This document shows positions 1-5,785 of a stretch of DNA of 13,559 nucleotides, in pieces. The notes beneath the pieces were generated by a model, which saw only the letters and a list, made by a program, of their open reading frames with translations, was not told where the DNA came from and searched no databases. Origin of the DNA: an uncultured Brachyspira sp. (lineage in GTDB: Bacteria; Spirochaetota; Brachyspiria; Brachyspirales; Brachyspiraceae); assembly GCA_934725525.1 (NCBI GenBank), contig CAKVCG010000037.1, positions 1 through 13,559 on the forward strand, read 5' to 3'. Both the position numbers and the translations under genes were made by a program. Numbering within the stretch: the first letter of the stretch is position 1; every line of letters begins with the position of its first letter.

Positions 1-495
1 GAGATAAATATCAACTCCTTAATTTTATCGACTGTAGATTTTTTGAAATACGAAATTGAAAATAATAATATAAATATAGAAATAAAATTCGACAGAGACA
101 ATTTGATAATGCGAATTGACGAAAGATATATAAAACAATCTTTAATAAATATTATTCAAAACGCCATCGATTCTATTTTGGAAAAAAACGAAAAAAATTA
201 TAAGAAAGAAATTCAAATAAAATTAAAAACAGTCGACAATTTTGCATTGATAATTATAGAAGATAACGGAATGGGAATTAAAGAAGAATTATTGCCGAAA
301 ATTTTTGAGCCTTATTTTACTACAAAAAGGCATGGCACGGGACTCGGGCTTACAAATGTCGCCCGAATAATCGAAGCTCATAACGGAAATATAAATATAG
401 AAAGCGAATACAAAAAAGGAACTAAAGTTATAATCAAACTTCCTTTAATGCAAGAAAATCAAAAATTTTTAAAAACGGATTTATTATATGGCTAA
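1..495 (+). CDS. Sensor histidine kinase, C-terminal ATPase domain (5' end outside window)
   Basis: This is the 3' part of a two-component sensor kinase that would phosphorylate the regulator encoded next. The frame is open from base 1, so the gene starts upstream. The TTG at 43 is an internal codon and not the real start. About 164 residues are visible and form a HATPase_c domain. The N-box (NIIQN, about 148-162), the G1/D-box (DNGMGI, 262-279), the F-box (IFEPYFTTK) and the G2-box (GTGLGL, 334-351) are all intact. The phospho-accepting His and the sensory domains lie outside the window. The TAA stop at 493-495 overlaps the ATG of the NtrC-type gene by 8 bases, indicating translational coupling and one operon. 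The FEPYFTTK and GTGLGL spacing resembles NtrB/AtoS-type kinases. The signal sensed cannot be told from this fragment. Confidence 0.93.
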   Translation, partial: EININSLILSTVDFLKYEIENNNINIEIKFDRDNLIMRIDERYIKQSLINIIQNAIDSILEKNEKNYKKEIQIKLKTVDNFALIIIEDNGMGIKEELLPKIFEPYFTTKRHGTGLGLTNVARIIEAHNGNINIESEYKKGTKVIIKLPLMQENQKFLKTDLLYG

Positions 496-1825
496 AATAC
501 TGATAATAGACGATGAAAAAAATATAAGAGACGGAATAAAAAAATCTTTGGAATACGAAGGTTATGAAGTTGCAACCGCGGAAAATGGAGATAAAGGAAT
601 CGATATAGTTTATAAAGGCGGAATAGATTTGGTTATTACCGATTTGAAAATGCCCGAAAAAACTGGAGAAGAATTTTTAAAAGATGTTTTGGAATTCGAC
701 AAACATATTCCAGTGATAATTTTAACGGGACATGGAAATGTGGAAACCGCCGTTGATATGATGAGACTCGGCGCTTACGATTTTATGACAAAACCTTTCA
801 ATTTGGATAAAATGCTTTTGATAATAGCGCGAGCTTTGGAAAGCAAAAATATAAAGAAAACGAACGAAACTCTTGAGAAGCGAGTCGATTATCATGAAAG
901 TTTTTACGGAATGATAGGACATAGCTCAAAAATGTTAAAAGTTTACGAAGCGATAAAACAAGTGGCAAGAACTAAAGCAACGGTTTTAATAGAAGGCGAA
1001 AGCGGAACGGGTAAAGAACTTGTCGCAAACGCGATTCATCAAATTTCCGACAGAGCGAAACAACCTTATATAACTGTAAATTGCGCAGCGCTTTCCGAAG
1101 GCGTTTTGGAGAGCGAATTATTTGGACATGAAAAAGGCGCTTTCACGGGAGCTATTGATAAAAAAATCGGGAGATTCGAGGCGGCAAATAAAGGCACAAT
1201 TTTTTTGGACGAAATCGGAGATATTAATCAAACCGTTCAAGTTAAACTTTTAAGAGTTTTGGAAGAGAGAGTTATAGAACATGTAGGCTCGAATACTCCA
1301 ATAAATGTCGATATAAGAGTAATAGCGGCGACAAATAAAAAATTATCGGAAGAAATCAAAACGGGAAAATTCAGAGAAGATTTATATTATAGATTGAATG
1401 TTATAAAAATTGAAATGCCTCCTTTGAGAGAGAGACGAGAAGATATTCCGCTTCTTATAGATAATTTTATCAAAGAATTTTCGGCGGTTCATTCTATAGA
1501 AATTAAATCAGTTGATAAAAAAGTTTATAAAATATTGTCGTCTCTTCAATGGGAAGGAAATGTGCGCGAGTTGAGAAATATGATAGAGACAATGGTAGTA
1601 ATGTCGCTCGATGGAAAAATAGAAGAAAGCAATATTCCAGATTGGGCTTTGAAATCGGATAAAGAAATTTTTTCGGTGGATAAAGATTTAACTTTGGAAG
1701 AGCTTGAAAAAAAATATATAAATTATTTGTTAAGCCGAAACAATTTTAATAAGGCTCAAGTTTCAAAAATTCTTGGAATAGAGAGAGCCACGCTTTATAG
1801 AAAATTAAAAGATTATAACGACTAA
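488..1825 (+). CDS. NtrC-family sigma-54-dependent response regulator
   Basis: This 445-residue cytoplasmic activator has the standard three-domain plan. The receiver domain (about 1-120) has acidic D8/D9, phospho-acceptor D52 in TDLKMP, T80 and K102. The AAA+ domain (about 140-370) has Walker A GESGTGKE (170-177), the sigma-54-contacting loop GAFTGA (217-222) and Walker B FLDEIG (239-244). The C-terminal Fis-type helix-turn-helix (about 400-445) ends in AQVSKILGIERATLYRKL. By family knowledge, phosphorylation drives assembly of the ATPase ring that remodels RNA polymerase-sigma-54. The complete GAFTGA loop implies that the organism has RpoN. The ATG is fixed by the 8-base overlap with the kinase gene, and the ribosome binding site is weak, as expected for coupled translation. 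Target genes are unknown, and I saw no -24/-12 sigma-54 promoter in the gaps here. The ntrC label describes the family only, since nitrogen control is not shown. Confidence 0.95.
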   Translation: MAKILIIDDEKNIRDGIKKSLEYEGYEVATAENGDKGIDIVYKGGIDLVITDLKMPEKTGEEFLKDVLEFDKHIPVIILTGHGNVETAVDMMRLGAYDFMTKPFNLDKMLLIIARALESKNIKKTNETLEKRVDYHESFYGMIGHSSKMLKVYEAIKQVARTKATVLIEGESGTGKELVANAIHQISDRAKQPYITVNCAALSEGVLESELFGHEKGAFTGAIDKKIGRFEAANKGTIFLDEIGDINQTVQVKLLRVLEERVIEHVGSNTPINVDIRVIAATNKKLSEEIKTGKFREDLYYRLNVIKIEMPPLRERREDIPLLIDNFIKEFSAVHSIEIKSVDKKVYKILSSLQWEGNVRELRNMIETMVVMSLDGKIEESNIPDWALKSDKEIFSVDKDLTLEELEKKYINYLLSRNNFNKAQVSKILGIERATLYRKLKDYND

Positions 1826-1847
1826 ATTTTTTATTATTGCTATATTT

Positions 1848-2312
1848 TTACTTCACTATTGTCATAATCAAATCGCCGACTTCGACATCTCTCGGTTCGG
1901 TTTTGATGCATTCTTTTAATTCCGTAAAATTTGAAATAATTATAGGCGATGTTATATCGTATTCTTTTTCTACTTCCTCTTTTTCAAATTCAATTAACAA
2001 AGTTCCAGCTTTTACTTTGTAGCCTTCTTTGACATGCGATTTAAAATATTTTCCTTGCAATTTAACCGTATCCATTCCGATATGTATAAGAATTTCAACT
2101 CCTTTAGTTTCCAAACCTATAGCATGATTTGTGTCTATCATCGTTATAACTTCTCCGTCTATTGGAGAGAAAACTTTTCCGTCAACTGGAATTATAGCCA
2201 TACCGTCTCCCAAAGCTTTGCTTGAAAACGCTTCGTCTTTCACTTCAGTTATGTCGATTAATTTACCTTTTATAGGACTTTTTATTTCAATTTTTTTAGA
2301 GAATAATCCCAT
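1848..2312 (-). CDS. crr: PTS glucose-family EIIA phosphocarrier protein
   Basis: This 154-residue cytoplasmic protein matches the single-domain EIIA-Glc family in length and fold landmarks. The two active-site histidines are present: H63 (in NHAIG) and H77 in ILIHIGMDTV, the latter being the residue phosphorylated by HPr. The flanking SPIDGEV and KLQGKYF segments are also typical. In the family it passes phosphate from HPr to EIIB, and in many bacteria it also regulates transporters and adenylate cyclase. No EIIB/EIIC gene is adjacent, so it either serves a permease elsewhere or is mainly regulatory. The ATG has a CGGAG ribosome binding site 7 bases upstream and its own promoter. The gene converges on the NtrC-type regulator with only 22 bases between stop codons and no obvious terminator hairpin. 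The gene symbol reflects domain similarity. Confidence 0.92.
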   Translation of the reverse strand: MGLFSKKIEIKSPIKGKLIDITEVKDEAFSSKALGDGMAIIPVDGKVFSPIDGEVITMIDTNHAIGLETKGVEILIHIGMDTVKLQGKYFKSHVKEGYKVKAGTLLIEFEKEEVEKEYDITSPIIISNFTELKECIKTEPRDVEVGDLIMTIVK

Positions 2313-2342
2313 TGAGTAACTCCGTTTATTTACTTGAAAATA

Positions 2343-2370
2343 ATTTTAACATAAAAAATATTAATGTAAA
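2343..2370 (-). promoter_or_regulatory. Sigma-70 promoter for crr
   Basis: On the minus strand TTTACA (2365-2370) is followed by 16 bases and TAAAAT (2343-2348). A TG one base ahead of the -10 box makes it an extended -10. Predicted transcription starts near 2336, leaving a leader of about 24 bases with CGGAG before the ATG. It lies in the gap after the lipoprotein gene, so crr probably has its own transcript. Confidence 0.6.
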
Positions 2371-2395
2371 GCGATATATTAAAAAAACTATCGGG

Positions 2396-3106
2396 TTAAT
2401 TATAGTTTATAAAAATATGAGAATGAAGCCTACCATCATTTCCTCTATACACATTCATATTCAAAGGGTCTACTTCCCAAACTCTGTCTACTACAAAATT
2501 ATAATAATAATTTCCAGATTCGGCTCTTAAAGTTATAGTCCATAAATTATTAGAATAAATCATAGGGTATCTTAAACTGTCGAAACCCAATTTGTCTGAA
2601 GTAAACATAACTTCTTTTGCCGTCCCGTTGCTATAGAAAAAAGTCACCGTTCTGTCAGAATTATAAACTGGATTTTTATCGTAAAATCCTATATCGTTAT
2701 CCAAAATAAAATAGCTTACCTCTTGATTATTATCATCATATTCCGTATTTGAGTTTAAAGGGTCGTTAATCCAAACTCCGTTGACTCTATATCTATAACT
2801 ATATTTTCCCGCTTTTAACGGGACTTGCCATAAATAATAAAAAATTCCGTAAGAGTTTTTTATTAAAGGAATACTGTCTTCCCAATAATTGAAATCACCC
2901 GAAACTTCAACCGAATCGTAATTTTCCGCAAAAGTAAATAAAACGCCTCCTTCAACCGCTCTCGGAGGCATAACATCCTGTATATTATAATATTTTAGAA
3001 TTTCCATTCTTTTTATTCTTTCGTCGTATTGTTCTACCGTCTCTATGTTTTTATCTCCACAAGATACGATAAATATAAATATTAAAAATAGGATTATTCT
3101 TTTCAT
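2396..3106 (-). CDS. Lipoprotein with two glycogen-binding-like (CBM48/AMPK1-CBM) modules
   Basis: This 236-residue protein has a hydrophobic signal segment ending in the lipobox FIVSC, with Cys16 as the predicted lipidated residue. It should therefore be anchored to a membrane, facing the periplasm or the surface. After a charged linker come two similar beta-sandwich modules, about 53-136 and 152-236. The first has the VSGDFNYW core and the KYSYRYRVNG strand typical of the AMPK glycogen-binding/CBM48 family. The second repeats the plan less exactly. Both modules share a W-x-x-DPLN motif (112-118 and 210-216), which suggests internal duplication. No catalytic domain follows, so a binding or structural role is inferred and the ligand is unknown. 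The gene starts 3 bases after the fliS stop, and its AAAGG ribosome binding site lies at the end of fliS, so translation is probably coupled to fliS. Confidence 0.8.
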   Translation of the reverse strand: MKRIILFLIFIFIVSCGDKNIETVEQYDERIKRMEILKYYNIQDVMPPRAVEGGVLFTFAENYDSVEVSGDFNYWEDSIPLIKNSYGIFYYLWQVPLKAGKYSYRYRVNGVWINDPLNSNTEYDDNNQEVSYFILDNDIGFYDKNPVYNSDRTVTFFYSNGTAKEVMFTSDKLGFDSLRYPMIYSNNLWTITLRAESGNYYYNFVVDRVWEVDPLNMNVYRGNDGRLHSHIFINYN

Positions 3107-3109
3107 TAA

Positions 3110-3568
3110 TTAGCCTTTGATATTTAATTTAATATTAGAGTTTCCCGAACTTTCTTTATTATTGCCGTTATTATTTGAATCAATATTTTCTTTAGCGACT
3201 TTTTCTTCTGCAACTTCCCAAGCGCTTTTCAATTCTTTAAGATATTTTATAACTTCCAATACCGGAGGTTTAGTCTTTGAAACATTGCCTTCCGTTAATT
3301 TTTGATTCATATATGTATAAATTGACGCCAGTCTATTGGCTATTTCGCCCGCTTCGTAATTTAGAGAGGATAAAAGCTCGTATATTATCTCCTGCGCCTT
3401 GACGATATTGTTATGAACCTGCTCCGTTCCATGTTTTTTATCCATAGATTTGCAAGCTTCTTCCAAAAATTTTATAGCTCCATCATAAAGCATAACCACG
3501 AGCCGATTTTGAGACGCCGTATTTATTTCAACTTGTTTATATTTTTGATAACCGTCGGTAATAGCCAA
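3110..3568 (-). CDS. fliS: Flagellar secretion chaperone FliS
   Basis: FliS is the cytoplasmic chaperone that binds the C-terminal region of flagellin, prevents premature polymerisation and delivers it to the flagellar export apparatus. The 152-residue protein has the family N-terminus: a YxKYKQVEI segment, then NTASQNRLVVMLYDGAIKFLEEA (about 16-38), followed by predicted helices to about residue 126. Residues 127-152 form an Asn/Ser/Gly-rich tail that is probably disordered and makes it slightly longer than typical FliS (about 120-135 residues). The start is a TTG at 3568-3566, supported by a strong GGGGGA ribosome binding site 5-6 bases ahead and by the conserved N-terminus beginning there. 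It is the first gene of a unit with the lipoprotein, 3 bases downstream. No other flagellar gene is in the window. Confidence 0.93.
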   Translation of the reverse strand: MAITDGYQKYKQVEINTASQNRLVVMLYDGAIKFLEEACKSMDKKHGTEQVHNNIVKAQEIIYELLSSLNYEAGEIANRLASIYTYMNQKLTEGNVSKTKPPVLEVIKYLKELKSAWEVAEEKVAKENIDSNNNGNNKESSGNSNIKLNIKG

Positions 3569-3601
3569 TGAATTCCCCCAAATATTTATTAATTTTCTTT
3601 A

Positions 3602-3608
3602 TTATCGG
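3602..3608 (-). promoter_or_regulatory. fliS: Possible sigma-28 (FliA) -10 element upstream of fliS
   Basis: On the minus strand CCGATAA matches the core of the flagellar sigma-28 -10 box (GCCGATAA). It sits 34 bases before the fliS start, predicting a leader of roughly 27 bases. The expected TAAA at the -35 position is not present at the normal 15-base spacing, so this is only half a match. A sigma-70-like alternative exists further upstream at 3649-3676. FliS belongs to the late flagellar class that sigma-28 commonly controls, which is the main reason to list the site. Confidence 0.35.
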
Positions 3609-3648
3609 AAAATACCAAAAACCATAAAATATTTTTTAATATAACTTA

Positions 3649-3676
3649 ATGATATATATTCCAATAAAAAAGTCAA
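3649..3676 (-). promoter_or_regulatory. fliS: Alternative sigma-70 promoter for fliS
   Basis: On the minus strand TTGACT (3671-3676), a 16-base spacer and TATCAT (3649-3654) form a fair sigma-70 match. It would start transcription near 3642, giving a leader of about 73 bases, which is longer than for neighbouring genes. It may act together with or instead of the sigma-28-like site at 3602-3608. Confidence 0.4.
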
Positions 3677-3685
3677 TAATTCTTT

Positions 3686-3722
3686 ATTTTTTATATAATT
3701 ATTGTATAATTATATAAAAAAT
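3686..3722. repeat. 17-bp perfect AT inverted repeat with -10-like boxes
   Basis: Bases 3686-3702 are the exact reverse complement of 3706-3722, separated by TGT (3703-3705). The arms are entirely A and T. TATAAT occurs at 3694-3699 and at 3705-3710 on the plus strand. The second copy would give a start near 3717, about 32 bases ahead of the glycosyltransferase ATG. No good -35 box is visible for it. The repeat lies between divergent genes, so it is unlikely to be a terminator. An operator, a strand-opening element or chance in AT-rich DNA are all possible. Confidence 0.6.
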
Positions 3723-3748
3723 TAGACTTATAAATTTATGGAAGAAAA

Positions 3749-4477
3749 ATGAAAGCGATAATAATAGTTCCGACTTATAACGAAAGCGACAATATAGAAA
3801 AAATGATAAATACGGTTTTGAAACTTCCCGAATATATAGAAATTTTGGTAGTCGACGATAACAGCCCAGACGGGACGGCAAATATAGTCGAAAAATATCT
3901 TAACAATGACAGAGTTCATTTGCTAAAAAGAGAAAATAAAGAAGGTTTGGGACCTGCTTATATTGCTGGCTTCAAACATTCCTTTTTATACAATCCCGAT
4001 TATGTCATAGAAATGGACGCCGATTTTTCGCATGACCCAAATTTTGTAATAAAATTTATCGAAAGAATGGAAAACGAAAAATTGGATTTAGTAATTGGCT
4101 CAAGATATTGCAACGGAATAAGCGTAGTCAACTGGCCACTCAGAAGATTATTTTTATCGTATTACGGAAACCGATACGCTTCGTTTGTTTTAGGCTCGAA
4201 AATAATGGATATAACGGGAGGGTTCAAATCCTTCAGAGTTTCCGTCCTTAAAAATATGAATTTCGACAATATACTTTCGGCGGGTTATTCTTTTCAAATC
4301 GAAATGAATTATTCTTTTGAAAGTAACGGTTATAAAGTGGCGGAAGAGCCGATTATATTTTACGAAAGAAGAAGCGGACAATCGAAAATGTCAAAAAATA
4401 TAATAGTCGAAGCTTTATTTAGAGTTTTAAGATTAAAATTCAGAAACAAGAAAAATTATTTTAAGACTTCAGATTGA
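3749..4477 (+). CDS. GT2 family glycosyltransferase, polyprenyl-phosphate mannose synthase-like (DPM1 type)
   Basis: This 242-residue family 2 glycosyltransferase probably transfers a hexose from a nucleotide sugar to a polyprenyl phosphate at the inner face of the cytoplasmic membrane. It begins with IIIVPTYNESDNI, followed by VVDDNSPDGT (about 34-43) and a DAD metal/nucleotide-sugar motif at 90-92 within EMDADFSHDP. Then come GSRY (117-120) and the DPM-type tail with ERRSGQSKMS (206-215). This order is characteristic of dolichol/polyprenol-phosphate mannose synthases. There is no C-terminal membrane segment, as in the soluble DPM1 type. The ATG has GGAAG about 6 bases upstream. It stands alone on the plus strand: fliS diverges on the left, and aroA converges with directly adjoining stop codons on the right. 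The exact sugar is not determined by sequence, and glucosyl or N-acetylglucosaminyl transfer cannot be excluded. Confidence 0.86.
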   Translation: MKAIIIVPTYNESDNIEKMINTVLKLPEYIEILVVDDNSPDGTANIVEKYLNNDRVHLLKRENKEGLGPAYIAGFKHSFLYNPDYVIEMDADFSHDPNFVIKFIERMENEKLDLVIGSRYCNGISVVNWPLRRLFLSYYGNRYASFVLGSKIMDITGGFKSFRVSVLKNMNFDNILSAGYSFQIEMNYSFESNGYKVAEEPIIFYERRSGQSKMSKNIIVEALFRVLRLKFRNKKNYFKTSD

Positions 4478-5749
4478 TTATTCTTTTTCTTCTATTTTTG
4501 CGCCAATGCTTCTAAACTGTTCGATAAAATTAAAAGAAGATTTATTTATCGACTGCGCATCGTCAATGATAATATCGTTTTCGCAAATTATCGAGGCAAC
4601 GCAAAGAGCCATCGCTATTCTATGGTCATTATGAGAAGAAGTTTTTCCGCCTTTTAATTTTTTCACTCCTTCAATAAATATTTCGTCTTCGGTTGATGTA
4701 ATTTTCGCTCCAATTTTATTGAAACTGTCTTTCAAATCGTTTATTCTGTCGCTTTCTTTATATCGAAGTCTTTTTGCATTATATAATTTTGTAGTTCCTT
4801 TTGCCGTGCAAGCGAGAGCGACTATTATCGGAGCCAAATCTGGAATATTCAAAATGTCTATATCCAAAGCGTTTAGTTGCGAAGATTTTTTACTCGTTAT
4901 AGAACCGTCCTCGTTATATATAATCGAAGCGCCCATAAATTTTAAAATATTAAGTATTTCTTTATCGCCTTGAATCGAATATTTATTTAATCCGTATAAT
5001 GTAGTCTCGCCTCCCAAAGCTCCCGCCGCCGCAAAAAACGCAGCATGCGACCAATCGGCTTCGATTTCGTAATTAATCGGAGAATATTTTTGAGAGCCGA
5101 AAACTTCTATAATATTATTGTCCGCTTGTTTCGAGGTTTCTATTTTTGCCGACTTCAAAGTTTTCAAAGTCATCATAACATAAGGGGCGGATTCCAATTC
5201 TCCTTCGATTATTATTTTTGAATTGCCTTCTAATAAAGGAAGAGCAAATAATAATCCGCTTATAAATTGACTGCTTATATTTCCTTCGACATTAAAATCT
5301 CCGCTTTTTAATTTTCCTTTTATTGTTAAACTATCTTTTTTTAAATCGAAAGTTAAACCTTGATTAAGCCATATTTTTTTATATATATCAAGAGGACGAG
5401 AAAATAATTTTTTACTGCCTATAAATTTAGCGTTAATTCCTAAAGCGGAAACTACGGGAATTAATAACCTCAAACTGCTTCCCGATTCTTTTACATCAAT
5501 CGTAATATTGTTTATATTTTTATCTTTTGGAATAACTTTCAAACAATCTTCTTCTAATTGAAAATCGGCAAAATTTGAAATCGCATCTTTTGTGGCGATA
5601 ATATCTATTCCTACATTTTCCATCCAAGGTTTCAATATGCTTTCGCCTTCCGCTAAAAAAGAAGTTATCAAAGCCCTATGAGCGTCACTTTTGCTTATTT
5701 GAATATATAAAGAACCGAAAATTTCGCTCGGTTTAATCGTTAAAATCAT
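4478..5749 (-). CDS. aroA: 3-phosphoshikimate 1-carboxyvinyltransferase (EPSP synthase)
   Basis: This cytoplasmic enzyme joins phosphoenolpyruvate to shikimate-3-phosphate, the sixth step of the shikimate pathway. The 423-residue length is normal (about 427 in E. coli). Substrate-binding signatures are visible: SKSDAHR (19-25), ESGSSLRLL (88-96), SSQ (159-161), the catalytic Asp in NIPDLAP (D304), KESDR (331-335), NDHRIAMA (374-381) and K403 near the end. The ESGSSLR loop is of the clostridial/archaeal type. It differs from the E. coli AGTAMRP loop, having Leu where E. coli has Pro101. The ATG is preceded by GGGAGA 9 bases upstream. The gene begins 36 bases after ftsY and is probably co-transcribed with it. 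No other aromatic biosynthesis gene is nearby. Its stop codon abuts that of the opposing glycosyltransferase gene. Confidence 0.96.
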   Translation of the reverse strand: MILTIKPSEIFGSLYIQISKSDAHRALITSFLAEGESILKPWMENVGIDIIATKDAISNFADFQLEEDCLKVIPKDKNINNITIDVKESGSSLRLLIPVVSALGINAKFIGSKKLFSRPLDIYKKIWLNQGLTFDLKKDSLTIKGKLKSGDFNVEGNISSQFISGLLFALPLLEGNSKIIIEGELESAPYVMMTLKTLKSAKIETSKQADNNIIEVFGSQKYSPINYEIEADWSHAAFFAAAGALGGETTLYGLNKYSIQGDKEILNILKFMGASIIYNEDGSITSKKSSQLNALDIDILNIPDLAPIIVALACTAKGTTKLYNAKRLRYKESDRINDLKDSFNKIGAKITSTEDEIFIEGVKKLKGGKTSSHNDHRIAMALCVASIICENDIIIDDAQSINKSSFNFIEQFRSIGAKIEEKE

Positions 5750-5785
5750 AAAAATTATTCTCCCAAACTATTTTTTATTTCATTA

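Noticed and set aside
43..45. TTG as start of a short ATPase protein
   Set aside because: The frame is open to the window edge and the protein would lack the histidine-bearing dimerisation domain. It is an internal codon of a truncated gene.
335..350. TGGCACG resembling a sigma-54 -24 box inside the kinase gene
   Set aside because: No TTGC-type -12 element at correct spacing, and the bases encode the conserved G2-box of the ATPase domain.
3738..3752. Four-codon mini-ORF (MEEK) overlapping the glycosyltransferase start
   Set aside because: Its sequence is simply the ribosome binding site region of the real gene. So short a frame is likely chance.
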